NCBI RefSeq assembly: GCF_001646785.1
Contig: NZ_LRRH01000232.1
Span: forward strand, 1-49,564
Direction: 5' to 3'
Length of the DNA: 49,564 nucleotides
Source of the DNA: Rhodococcus phenolicus
GTDB lineage: Bacteria > Actinomycetota > Actinomycetes > Mycobacteriales > Mycobacteriaceae
In this document: positions 28,503 through 36,931 of the stretch, in pieces
Numbering within the stretch: position 1 is the stretch's first letter
How the letters are laid out: the number at the start of each line of letters is the position of its first letter
Notes under the pieces: model-generated
What the model saw: only the letters and a program-made list of their open reading frames with translations
Database searches by the model: none
What the model was told of the DNA's origin: nothing
Translations under genes and position numbers: made by a program

Positions 28503-31163
28503 TCATGCAGGTGAGAACAGATTACGGAGACCGACGAGATCGATCTTGCCGGTGGAACCGCGTGGTACGGCCTCGTCCGAATCGAGCAGCGCCCACAATG
28601 TGGGCACCTTGAACGGACTGAGCGCTTCCCGTGCCGACGCCCGCAACGATTCCGCGGTGATCGCGGCGTTCGCGCGGACCACGGCCGCCGCTACCCGTGG
28701 GCCGTTCGCGCCGGGCACATCGGTGACGAACGCGCCCCGGACGCCGTCGATGCCCCGCAGCGCGTGTTCGACTTCGGCCGGATAGACGGTGGCGCCGCTG
28801 ACCTTGAACATGTCGTCGGACCTGCCGTGGTGGAACAGGAATCCGTCGTGGTCGAGGTGCCCGAGATCGCCGGTGACGTAGAAGCCCTCCGGGGTGAAGA
28901 CGTCCTCGCGGCCGCGACCGTACAGGCCACGCAGAATGTGCGGCCCGCGAATCCGGATCATCCCGACCGTGCCGGCCGGGCAGGGCGTGCCGTCGCGGGG
29001 CTCGACGATCCGGACCTCGATCCCGCGGAACGGCCTGCCGCAACTTCCCCACGCGGTCTCCGGCATGTCGGTGTCGGCGCGGAAGCCGCAATACGGCCCG
29101 AACGATTCCGTCATCCCGAACAGATTCGCCCGCGCGCCGGGGCGGGAGCGCAACTCGGGCGGGAGCATCGCGTCGAGGCTGCCGCCGCGGAGCGTCGCGA
29201 CCCAGGGTTCTCCGGTCGACTCGGCGTGGCGGGCAAGGACTTCCGCCTGATCCGGCCAGCCGCGAAACAGAGTCACCCGCTCGCGGCGGAGCAGCGCGAG
29301 CGTCGCGTCGGGGCTCGGAATGTCCTCGGTGACGAGGGTGGCGTCCGCCAGCAGCGCGGACAGCAGCCCCCCGCCGAACCCGCCGACCCAGAACAGCGGC
29401 ATCGGCAGGTACACGCGGGTGGACGAGTCGATGCAGCGGTCGCCGAGCCCGGATCGCACGGCACCGAACGCACTTCCGTGCGAATGCACGACGCCCTTGG
29501 GAACGCCACGGCTGCCGGAGGTGAACATGACCGCCAGCGTGTCGGCCGGTGTGACGGTGGTGGCGAGTGCCTCGGCCACGAGCCGCGCCGCTCGGCCGGG
29601 AACGGGGAGCGACAGTGCTGCGGCGCGTCGGATGCGCCGCAGCGCAGGTAGGTCGGGGTCGTGGACATCGGTTTCGGCCGGGGGGAGATCGTCGAGGTAG
29701 CGCCGCCCGCGGAACTCGTCGACGGTGATCACCTGCTGGACCGCCGCAACCCGCAGCGCGGCCCGCAACTCCGGGCGCCGCAGCATCGTGCTCAGGGGCA
29801 CCAGCACCGCGCCGATCCGTGTGAGCGCGACGGCGATCCGAACCCATTCGGTGCCGTTGGGCATGAGCAGGCCCACGCGGGTGCCCTTGCCGACCCCGGA
29901 TTCGACCAGCGCTGCCGCAAGCTCACGTGTGGTGGAGTCGAGTTCCCCGTAGGTGAGCCGGCCGACCCGGTCGACCACCGCCTCCACGTCGGGGTGACGG
30001 GCCGCACACGCTGTCACCAGCAAGTGCATCGTGGTCTCGGCCGGCTCGGGGAGCGTGCGGGTCGTTGTGCCGACGTGGAGCGGCGACATCGTGTCGACCG
30101 GTTCGGCGCCGTCGGCGACGATGCGGGCGCAGGTTCCGGTGTGGAACCACCCGTCCCGGTCGAAGGAGTCCTCGCGGCGGCGTCTGTGGTAGCCGAGCAT
30201 CAGGTGCGGGCCGCGGACCCACAATTCTCCGATCTCGCCGACGGGCACGTCCGTGCCGCATCCGGGATCGACGACCCGCAGCCGGAACCCGGGAACCGGC
30301 CGCACCGTGCGCCCGTCGCCGGACGGGACGAAGACGCCCCCGCCGGTCTCGGTGGCCGCCGGCGGCGGATCTCCCGCTGGTGCGGACCCGGCGTCCGAAC
30401 GCAGCGTCGCGCCGTCGGCCAGGGCTCCGAGCAGTGCCGAGAATCCTTCGATTCGCGCAAGGGAGCAGTGCGACGTCCGGACGGTGCCGGATTCGTCGAG
30501 AATCCGCTGGCGGCCGAGCAACCCCTCGTGCGTGTGGACCGCACCGAGGGGGTCGTCCCGATCGGGTACGTACACGACGGCGAGGGGATCGCTGCCGGTG
30601 ACATCGTCCTCGACGGCCGCGAGCAGCCTGTCGTCCACGAGCTCGGCGACGCGGGGCGCGGTGCCGGTATCGAGAACGCGAGGATCGGCGTCACCCTCGG
30701 CCAGGACATGACGCAACTGGGGGACCGCCGGGCACCACAGCGTGCCGCCGGGTCCGATGTCGGCATCGTCGAGCAGATCGCGCGGGAGACCACCGCCGAT
30801 CGTGACCAGCACGCGCGCGTCGCTGTGCACGAGCAGGTCGCGGACGACGGTGCTCGTGGTGGCCGGGGTCGCGGGGATCGGGACTGTCACCGCGCCGATG
30901 CGCGCGGCGGCGAGCAGCCCGACCACGAACCGAGGTCCGTCGGGGAGCAGCAGGGCCACGTGGGTGCCTCTACCGACGCCGAGAGCGACGAGCGTCCGGG
31001 CCAGAAGCGCGGATCGGCTTGCAGCATCGCCGTATTCGAGCCGGGCTCCGCCGGTGATCGACAGCGGGCGCCGCGGCGTTGCTGCGGCATGGCGGCGGAG
31101 GAGTGCGCCGACGGTCAGCCGGTCGGTCGCCGCCGGTGCGGTATCGGCAGTTGTCGCGTGCAT
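28503..31163 (-). CDS. Double adenylation-domain acyl-CoA ligase with degenerate N-terminal domain
   Basis: This 886-residue protein has two tandem ANL domains. The C-terminal domain (about 373-886) looks active: P-loop FTSGSRGVPKGVVHSHG (547-), FGMTESFGPY, VTGDLGHLD (763-) and catalytic lysine in RGSTGKIDL. The N-terminal domain (about 16-370) is decayed. Its P-loop position reads YVPDRDDPLGAVHTHEG, about 74 residues are missing between that point and the A7 motif, the A7 TGD reads TGT, and the C-terminal subdomain is absent. It may be structural, or bind without activating. The ATG at 31163 shares one base with the upstream crotonase stop, so it is translationally coupled to that operon. 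Confidence 0.85.
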   Translation of the reverse strand: MHATTADTAPAATDRLTVGALLRRHAAATPRRPLSITGGARLEYGDAASRSALLARTLVALGVGRGTHVALLLPDGPRFVVGLLAAARIGAVTVPIPATPATTSTVVRDLLVHSDARVLVTIGGGLPRDLLDDADIGPGGTLWCPAVPQLRHVLAEGDADPRVLDTGTAPRVAELVDDRLLAAVEDDVTGSDPLAVVYVPDRDDPLGAVHTHEGLLGRQRILDESGTVRTSHCSLARIEGFSALLGALADGATLRSDAGSAPAGDPPPAATETGGGVFVPSGDGRTVRPVPGFRLRVVDPGCGTDVPVGEIGELWVRGPHLMLGYHRRRREDSFDRDGWFHTGTCARIVADGAEPVDTMSPLHVGTTTRTLPEPAETTMHLLVTACAARHPDVEAVVDRVGRLTYGELDSTTRELAAALVESGVGKGTRVGLLMPNGTEWVRIAVALTRIGAVLVPLSTMLRRPELRAALRVAAVQQVITVDEFRGRRYLDDLPPAETDVHDPDLPALRRIRRAAALSLPVPGRAARLVAEALATTVTPADTLAVMFTSGSRGVPKGVVHSHGSAFGAVRSGLGDRCIDSSTRVYLPMPLFWVGGFGGGLLSALLADATLVTEDIPSPDATLALLRRERVTLFRGWPDQAEVLARHAESTGEPWVATLRGGSLDAMLPPELRSRPGARANLFGMTESFGPYCGFRADTDMPETAWGSCGRPFRGIEVRIVEPRDGTPCPAGTVGMIRIRGPHILRGLYGRGREDVFTPEGFYVTGDLGHLDHDGFLFHHGRSDDMFKVSGATVYPAEVEHALRGIDGVRGAFVTDVPGANGPRVAAAVVRANAAITAESLRASAREALSPFKVPTLWALLDSDEAVPRGSTGKIDLVGLRNLFSPA

Positions 31164-31969
31164 CAGCGAAGCCTCGGTGTACGGATGTTGCCGGAGGGGG
31201 CGTCCGCGAGTTGAGCCTTGCCGAGCGGGTTGCCGAGCCGGGTGTAGATCAGGCCGTGGTCGAGCGCGGCGCGATACGGCTTGTCCAGTGATTCCCAGAT
31301 GGCCTTGACGGTTCCCTGCGTGGCGGCGGGCGGCTTCGCGGCGATGACGGTGGCGATCTCGTGGGCGCGCGACCACAGTGATTCCGGCGCAACCACTTCC
31401 GAGACCAGGCCGATTCGTAGTGCGGTGTCGGCGCAGACGCGTTCGTCGTTGCCGGTCAACGCGATCCGCAAGGTCTCACCGAGGCCGACCCGGCGCATCA
31501 ACCCGATCGGTTCGAGCGCCGACACCAGTCCGGTCGACACGTGCGAATCGAAGAATGTGGCGTCGGACGAGCAGATCACCACGTCGGCCTCGTTGACGAA
31601 GTAGAACCCGCCTGCGGTGCACATGCCCTGCACCGCGCACACGACGGGCTTCCACATCTTCTGCCATTTGGGGCCGAGCAACTCGCCCGGATCCTCGTGG
31701 TGCCACACGCTGTCCGGTTGGCCGTAGCTCGACGTGATGTCGAGCCCGGCGCTGAATGCCCGGCTACCGGCCGCCCGCAGGACGATCGCGTTGACCCCGT
31801 CGTCGAGTTTGACCGTCCGCCATGCGCGGGCCATCTCCTCGCACATCCGCCGGTCGAACGCATTGAGCCGTTCGGGCCGGTTCAGGGTGATCGTCGCGAC
31901 CTTGTCCTCGGGCGCGACCTCGAAGTGGATGGTCTCGAATACGGTGCTCACACTTGCCCCCTGCGTCAT
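31163..31969 (-). CDS. Enoyl-CoA hydratase/isomerase (crotonase) family protein, copy 1
   Basis: This 268-residue protein has the crotonase core. NRPERLNAFDRRM and SAGLDI supply the CoA-binding and oxyanion region; the second oxyanion part is VQGMCTAGGFYFVNEADVV. At the two positions where classical hydratases have glutamates this protein has Tyr (AGGFY) and His (DSHVSTG), so ordinary hydration is doubtful. The start at 31969 overlaps the stop of the upstream crotonase by 4 bases (ATGA). A GTG 6 codons downstream is an alternative start. It is the middle gene of a three-gene operon with the dual-domain ligase. Confidence 0.85.
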   Translation of the reverse strand: MTQGASVSTVFETIHFEVAPEDKVATITLNRPERLNAFDRRMCEEMARAWRTVKLDDGVNAIVLRAAGSRAFSAGLDITSSYGQPDSVWHHEDPGELLGPKWQKMWKPVVCAVQGMCTAGGFYFVNEADVVICSSDATFFDSHVSTGLVSALEPIGLMRRVGLGETLRIALTGNDERVCADTALRIGLVSEVVAPESLWSRAHEIATVIAAKPPAATQGTVKAIWESLDKPYRAALDHGLIYTRLGNPLGKAQLADAPSGNIRTPRLR

Positions 31970-32790
31970 CGACCCTCGAACTCCGGGGCGCGCCGCTGCC
32001 GGAACGCGGCGAGACCTTCCTTGAAATCATGTGTTCTGCACGATAATTCCAGGTCGTACAGTTCCTGGTTCATTGCCTCGGGAAGGGTCGCGCGCTGGCC
32101 GTTCGCCAGGGCCTGTTTCGTCAGGCCGAGCGCGACGGTCGGACCGGAGGCGAGGCGGTCCAGCAGTTCGCCGGTTGCGGAATCGAGATCGGCGGCCGGA
32201 ACCACATCGTGGATCAGGCCCCAGTCGGCGGCGGCACCGGCCGGCACCTGCTCGCCGAGCATGAGCATCCGACGGGACCGGGCCATCCCGACGAGGCGTG
32301 GCAACAGCCAGGTCGCTCCGGAGTCCGGGCTGAAGCCGCGTGCGACGAACGGTTCCCAGAACACGGCGTCGTCGGCCGCGACGGTGAAATCGGCGGCGAG
32401 CGCCAGATTGCAGCCCATGCCGGCGGCCCAGCCCCGGACGGTGCACACGACCGGCAACTGGATGGTGTGCACGAGTTCGATCACGCGGTGTGCGCCGTGG
32501 GGCAGACGGCGCACGAGATCGCCCGGGCGCGGGCGGGTCCCACTGCTGTTGCGGGAGATCCAATCGACACCGGAGCAGAAGTCGTCGCCGGAACCGCGAA
32601 GGTGGACCGCGCGCAACGAATCGTCGGTCGCGGCGCGTGTGAGGTGGTCGACGAGTGAGTCGATCATGCTCGGGCTCAGTGAATTCCGGCGGTCCACACG
32701 ATCCAGGGTGAGGTGCAGAACGGCGGCATCGCGGTTCGCGGTCACGGCGCCGTCGGTCCCGCTGCCGGCATCTCGGTCCGCCGTGGTCAC
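31966..32790 (-). CDS. Enoyl-CoA hydratase/isomerase (crotonase) family protein, copy 2 (PaaG-like)
   Basis: This 274-residue crotonase has GSGDDFCSGVDW and VRGWAAGMGCNLALAADFTV for the oxyanion hole. Asn replaces the first classical glutamate and Phe the second (EPFVARG). It does have the PDSGATWLLPRLVG segment, whose Asp serves as base in PaaG-like isomerases and some dehalogenases. An isomerase or related role is therefore more likely than hydration. GTG at 32790 follows a GGGGGC site. It is the first gene of the operon and is divergent from the thioesterase gene across an operator-like inverted repeat. Confidence 0.85.
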   Translation of the reverse strand: MTTADRDAGSGTDGAVTANRDAAVLHLTLDRVDRRNSLSPSMIDSLVDHLTRAATDDSLRAVHLRGSGDDFCSGVDWISRNSSGTRPRPGDLVRRLPHGAHRVIELVHTIQLPVVCTVRGWAAGMGCNLALAADFTVAADDAVFWEPFVARGFSPDSGATWLLPRLVGMARSRRMLMLGEQVPAGAAADWGLIHDVVPAADLDSATGELLDRLASGPTVALGLTKQALANGQRATLPEAMNQELYDLELSCRTHDFKEGLAAFRQRRAPEFEGR

Positions 32791-32819
32791 ATCTGCCCCC
32801 GGATCTATACTGTTTGTAT

Positions 32820-32838
32820 TACGGTAATTGATACCGTT
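32820..32838. promoter_or_regulatory. Operator-like site A, TACGGTA-N5-TACCGTT
   Basis: TACGGTA ATTGA TACCGTT lies 30 bases before the crotonase-2 start and 48 bases before the thioesterase start, in their divergent promoter. The same 7-5-7 pattern occurs at 37758, 37818, 40138 and 45753. The likely binder is the TetR protein at 36932-37672. Confidence 0.65.
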
Positions 32839-32885
32839 ACTCCGTCCGAAGATAACAGGGGACGGGTTTCGAGGGAAGGGAATTC

Positions 32886-33566
32886 ATGGGCGAACACCAG
32901 GATCGGACCGGCGAGGGTGACCGGATCGCCTACGGTGCGGCACCGCTGCCGCAGGCACTCGCGGTCGCGCCCGCGCTGCGCCGTCTCGTCGGACTCGTGA
33001 TGTCGCTCGAACACCCGCACCCGGCAATGGACGAACTGGCCGACCGGCTCGCCGGCTGGGAACGCGACCTGGCATCGGTGGCAGCTCGTGACGTGCGACC
33101 ACGGGTGGGTCCGGGTGCCGACGACTCCCGCCGCGTCTACGTCGACCATGCGTACGACGTCGGTGCGTTCAACCCGTGCTTCCCGGAGTACGTCTTCGAC
33201 CGGCTCGATGCGGACCGCGCCCGGGGCCGTGTGACCTTCCCGCTGGCCTTCGAAGGTCCGCCCGGCCTGGTACACGGCGGGTTCCTCGGGGTCTTCTTCG
33301 ACTGCGTCACCCAGCAACAGAGCTGCGCGTCGGGCGTGGCCGGGAAGACCCGTTCGCTGACGGTGACCTACCGGCGCCCCACTCCGCTGGCGACGGAGCT
33401 GCACTTCGACATCGTACGCACGGTGGGGGAGCGTGGTATCGACTCGACGGCAAGGCTGCTGCTCGGCGGCGAGGTGCTGTGCACGGGTGTCGTCGATACC
33501 GTCGCCGCTCCGTCCGGATCTCTTGCCGGGACGCGGCACGGTGAGCGGAAGGGCGTGTCGCGGTAG
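32886..33566 (+). CDS. PaaI-like hotdog-fold thioesterase
   Basis: This 226-residue protein has a C-terminal hotdog domain. It carries the PaaI/HGG pattern FEGPPGLVHGGFLGVFFDCV, a TRSLTVTYRRPTPLATEL strand pair and a final RLLLGGEVLCTGVV strand. Such enzymes hydrolyse acyl-CoA thioesters, here presumably to release CoA from a dead-end intermediate of the cluster. An N-terminal extension of about 90 residues contains helical charged sequence. The ATG at 32886 has a GAGGGAAGGG site. It shares site A with the divergent crotonase operon and is convergent with the WYL regulator gene. Confidence 0.82.
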   Translation: MGEHQDRTGEGDRIAYGAAPLPQALAVAPALRRLVGLVMSLEHPHPAMDELADRLAGWERDLASVAARDVRPRVGPGADDSRRVYVDHAYDVGAFNPCFPEYVFDRLDADRARGRVTFPLAFEGPPGLVHGGFLGVFFDCVTQQQSCASGVAGKTRSLTVTYRRPTPLATELHFDIVRTVGERGIDSTARLLLGGEVLCTGVVDTVAAPSGSLAGTRHGERKGVSR

Positions 33567-33608
33567 GACTTCGGCGAGTTCTGTACCTGCTGTCGCGCTC
33601 GTGGTCGG

Positions 33609-34604
33609 TCATCCCGGCGACCTCTCCGGTGCCGCGGTCGCCGCGTTCCGGGCCGCGAGCAGTGCGAAGGCGTGAGTGAGCTCCGGTGGGCCGACGACGT
33701 CGATGTCGGTGTCGAAGCGGTTGAGGGTGGCGGCCAGCGCCACCCAGGACCAGGATCCGGCTTCCAGTCCGCATTTTCCGGGGCCGAGATCCTCGACGAC
33801 GGCGTCTCCGGCGAAGGGGAGGATCTCACCGGCCGGCCGATGGAGGACGACCTTGCCGTGGCAGGGCCACCGATCGGTGCCTTCGGAACCCTTGAATCTG
33901 GCCGACACGAACTGCGCGACGTCGCCCCCGGGGACCTCGCGCGGCGCGAAGCGCGGTCCTGTCGGGATGCGGGGCGTGATGCGGTCTGCGCGGAAGATGC
34001 GCCAGTCGGTGCGCTCGAGATCCCATGCGACCAGATACCAGCGGCCCCGGGCGGTGACGAGATGGTGCGGCTCCACCCGGTGCGGCGGAGAGGTGGTGTC
34101 GGCTGTGCGGTGCCTGCTCGCATAGTCGAAGCGGAGTACCTCGCGTGCGCGGACGGCCGCAGAGATCGCGACGAGTGTCGCCGGCGGCACCGAGTCGGAT
34201 GCGGTCGTCCCGGAGCCCGGGGGGATCGCCGTGAAGGTCAGCCCGTCGAGACGGTGCCGTAGGCGGGTGGGCAGCACCTGCCGCACGGTGGTCAGGGCGC
34301 GGGTGGCGGCTTCTTCGATCCCGACCCCCGTCGTTGCTGCGGCCTGCAGGGCGACAGCGAGCGCGATTGCCTGATCGTCGTCGAAAAGCAGTGGTGGCAG
34401 CTCGTTTCCGGCCTCGAGGCGGTAGCCCCCTTCCGGCCCCATCGTTGCGTGGATGTTGTATCCCATCTCCCGGAGCCGGTCGACGTCGCGGCGGACCGTG
34501 CGGCGGCTGACGCCCAACCGTTCGGCCAGCAGGGTGCCCGGCCGGTCACGCCGGCTCTGGAGCAGCGACAGCAGATCGAGCAGGCGAGAGGCGGTCGAGG
34601 GCAT
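33609..34604 (-). CDS. WYL-domain transcriptional regulator (YafY-like)
   Basis: This 331-residue protein has an N-terminal winged helix, LLSLLQSRRDRPGTLLAERL then GVSRRTVRRDVDRLREMGYN. A linker GPEGGYRLEAGNELPPLLF leads into a WYL domain with ARGRWYLVAWDLERTDWRIF. WYL regulators respond to nucleic-acid or small-molecule ligands and often control the gene next door. The target here is probably the divergent VOC-protein gene, 105 bases away, across an inverted repeat. Confidence 0.9.
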   Translation of the reverse strand: MPSTASRLLDLLSLLQSRRDRPGTLLAERLGVSRRTVRRDVDRLREMGYNIHATMGPEGGYRLEAGNELPPLLFDDDQAIALAVALQAAATTGVGIEEAATRALTTVRQVLPTRLRHRLDGLTFTAIPPGSGTTASDSVPPATLVAISAAVRAREVLRFDYASRHRTADTTSPPHRVEPHHLVTARGRWYLVAWDLERTDWRIFRADRITPRIPTGPRFAPREVPGGDVAQFVSARFKGSEGTDRWPCHGKVVLHRPAGEILPFAGDAVVEDLGPGKCGLEAGSWSWVALAATLNRFDTDIDVVGPPELTHAFALLAARNAATAAPERSPG

Positions 34605-34615
34605 GCCTCCGATCC

Positions 34616-34644
34616 TAGGTCTGTATAGGACCGAAACCGACCTA
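34616..34644. promoter_or_regulatory. Candidate operator between the WYL regulator and VOC genes
   Basis: TAGGTC (34616-34621) and GACCTA (34639-34644) are inverted arms separated by 17 bases. A TATAGGACC element lies between them. Position next to the WYL start codon suggests autoregulation and control of the VOC gene. It is short and could be chance. Confidence 0.35.
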
Positions 34645-34709
34645 CTCGGATGTGAGGGTCGATGTCGTCAGGGAGCACGCCCGGACACCGCCCTCACTCA
34701 GGAGCAGAC

Positions 34710-35165
34710 ATGAGCATCACGACGACCACTCACCTCAACTTCCGCGGCGACGCTCGCGCGGCACTGGAGTTCTACGGGTCCGTCTTCGGCGGTCGGGTCA
34801 CGATCGTGACCTACGGAGACTCCGGCATGCCTGCGGAGGCTTCCGGTGCCGACCACGTCGTCTTCGGCCAGGTCGAGACCGGAGACGGATTCCGGGTCAT
34901 GGGGTACGACATCCCCGGCCGCACGGACGGATCCACGGAGACGGCGGGATCGACGCGTCGCGAGAACGGCGTCACCCTCACGGACCGACCCTTCTTCGTC
35001 TCCGTTCGCGGCGAGAGCCTGGACGAGGTGCAGAGCTATTGGGACAAGCTGTCCGTCGGTGCCTCCGTCGTCGAGCCTCTCGCCGCCTCGGCGTGGAGCC
35101 CCGGCTTCGGGATGCTCACCGACGGCTTCGGAGTGACCTGGATCCTCGACGTCGCCGCCGCATAG
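34710..35165 (+). CDS. VOC-superfamily (PhnB-like) protein
   Basis: This 151-residue protein fits the PhnB/DUF1338-like glyoxalase-fold group. It has THLNFRGDARAALEFYGSVF, the FGG-R-V strand, HVVFGQVETGDGFRVMGYD, and a C-terminal GFGMLTDGFGVTWILDV. These are often annotated as demethylubiquinone methyltransferase-like but have no methyltransferase domain; metal binding and substrate are unknown. The ATG at 34710 has an AGGAGC site, and upstream codons in frame are not protein-like. It pairs with the divergent WYL regulator and is followed by a strong hairpin. Confidence 0.88.
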   Translation: MSITTTTHLNFRGDARAALEFYGSVFGGRVTIVTYGDSGMPAEASGADHVVFGQVETGDGFRVMGYDIPGRTDGSTETAGSTRRENGVTLTDRPFFVSVRGESLDEVQSYWDKLSVGASVVEPLAASAWSPGFGMLTDGFGVTWILDVAAA

Positions 35166-35184
35166 GACGTCGAGGGTGGTCATC

Positions 35185-35228
35185 GGGACTGCAGTGCGGA
35201 CGGTTCGCCACGTCCGTGCTGTAGTCCC
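35185..35228 (+). terminator. Long hairpin after the VOC gene
   Basis: Positions 35185-35202 and 35211-35228 form an 18-base stem with two G-U wobbles and an 8-base loop. It lies 20 bases after the VOC stop and has no T-run, so it may act as a terminator or as an mRNA-stabilising stem. Confidence 0.55.
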
Positions 35229-35341
35229 GGGATCCGGAACCCTTCCCCGCGATTTCAGGTGGGAGTGTTCTGTAATGTGTCCGAATTTGCTACTTTGCGT
35301 CGGGGCGCACAGCGCCCCCTTCGCGCGTGGGAAGGGCACCG

Positions 35342-36919
35342 ATGATCAGGCCGAGACGTCCATCCATTTCCGTGATCGCACTGTGTGCGGCACTGCTGCT
35401 GGTCGGTGCGTGCGGAAGCGGCGGGTCCGAATCCGCAGGCGCCGCTGTGGAGCCGGCGGGCGATCCGGTCGGCGGAGGCTCGGCGCGCACGGTCCAGGTG
35501 CGCGAACCGGTGTCGCTCGATCCCGCCGTCCTGGCGAACAACTGGGTCGGCCAGGCGCTGCTCGGAAACGCGATCTACGGAACTCTGCTCGTCGACGACC
35601 CCGAGTCCCTCGAGGTCGAGTACAAGCTTGCCACCGATCTCGCGACCACGGACGGCGGCGCCACCTTCACGCTGTCGCTGCGGCCCGATCTCACCTTCAC
35701 CGACGGCACTCCGCTCGACGCGCGGGCCGTCGCTTTCAACTGGGACCGGCTCCGTGATCCCGCCACCGCGTCGGCATCGCTGCCTCAGGCTTCGCAGGTC
35801 GCATCGACCGAGGTCGTGGACCCGACCACGGTGAAGATCACGATGGCGGCGGCCAATCCGCAGTTCGCGCACTCGATCGCGGCGAGCGCACTCAACTGGA
35901 TCGCCTCGCCCGCTGCCCTGGGCAAGGGGCAGGAGGCGTTCAACAGTGCGCCGGTCGGGGCCGGGCCGTTCGTGCTGACCGAATGGCGCCGCCAGGACCG
36001 TATCGAGCTCGATCGTAACCCCGGTTACTGGGATGCTCCCAAGCCCTACCTCGATCACATCACCCTGCGGACCGTCAGCGACGTCAACCAGCGCACCAAC
36101 GTTCTCGTCGGCGGGGCAGCGGATCTCGTGGCCGAGTCGAGCTGGTCGGCCCTGGCCCGCGCGAGGGAGGCGGGATACGTCACCGACATCGTCCGGGAAG
36201 GCGGCGGACAGTACATCGCCCTGAACGCGCGCCGGGCCCCCTTCGACGACGTACGCGCACGCCGCGCCGTCGCGGCCGCGGTGGACACGAACGCGATAAA
36301 CGACGCGGTTTTCGGTGGTGACGCCGAGGTTCCCCGGACGCTCTTCGCCGAGAGTTCGCCGTTCTTCGCCGACATTCCACTCGGAGACCACGACCCCGAC
36401 GAGGCGCAGCGGCTGTTCGACGAACTCGCGGCGGAGGGGAAACCGGTCGAGTTCACGTTCACCACGACCTCACTCGTCGAGATCAAGTCCGTCGCCGAAG
36501 CCGTGCAGGCCCAGCTCAGCGCGTTCGACAACGTCGAGGTGAATGTGGAGATCCTCGACTACGCCGCGTTCATGCCGCGCTACAGCGGCCGCGACTTCGA
36601 TGCGACGATCTGGTCGGCAGGCGTCCAGGAGCCGCACACGACGCTGTGGAGCTCGTTCCACTCGAAGTCCCCGGGCAATGTCACGGGCGTCGCCGATCCG
36701 GAGCTCGACGCCGCCCTCGACGCCGGTTCGGCCGGCGTCGACCTCGGTGAACGCAAGGCCGCGTACGACACGGTTCAGGAGCGTCTGGCCGCCCTGGACC
36801 TCGGTATCTGGTACATGCGGGCGGCACCGTCGGTGATGCGCACCGGCGATATCCACGGTGTCCGCATGTACGGCATGGGGTCTCCGCTGCCCGAGGAACT
36901 GTGGCTCGCCGGCCGTTGA
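35342..36919 (+). CDS. Substrate-binding lipoprotein of an oligopeptide/nickel-type ABC transporter (SBP family 5)
   Basis: This 525-residue protein has a lipoprotein signal (ALCAALLLVGACGSG, Cys about residue 24). SBP-5 signatures include VREPVSLDPAVLANNW and LRPDLTFTDGTPLDARAVAF, with VGAGPFVLTEWRRQDRIELD and NPGYWDAPKPYLDHI further on. It should capture a peptide-like or other small solute outside the membrane. No permease or ATPase gene is nearby, so it must work with transporter parts encoded elsewhere or serve as a sensor. The ATG at 35342 has a GGGAAGGG site. It is convergent with the TetR gene and has none of the cluster operator motif upstream. Confidence 0.9.
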   Translation: MIRPRRPSISVIALCAALLLVGACGSGGSESAGAAVEPAGDPVGGGSARTVQVREPVSLDPAVLANNWVGQALLGNAIYGTLLVDDPESLEVEYKLATDLATTDGGATFTLSLRPDLTFTDGTPLDARAVAFNWDRLRDPATASASLPQASQVASTEVVDPTTVKITMAAANPQFAHSIAASALNWIASPAALGKGQEAFNSAPVGAGPFVLTEWRRQDRIELDRNPGYWDAPKPYLDHITLRTVSDVNQRTNVLVGGAADLVAESSWSALARAREAGYVTDIVREGGGQYIALNARRAPFDDVRARRAVAAAVDTNAINDAVFGGDAEVPRTLFAESSPFFADIPLGDHDPDEAQRLFDELAAEGKPVEFTFTTTSLVEIKSVAEAVQAQLSAFDNVEVNVEILDYAAFMPRYSGRDFDATIWSAGVQEPHTTLWSSFHSKSPGNVTGVADPELDAALDAGSAGVDLGERKAAYDTVQERLAALDLGIWYMRAAPSVMRTGDIHGVRMYGMGSPLPEELWLAGR

Positions 36920-36931
36920 GCAGGGGGCGTG

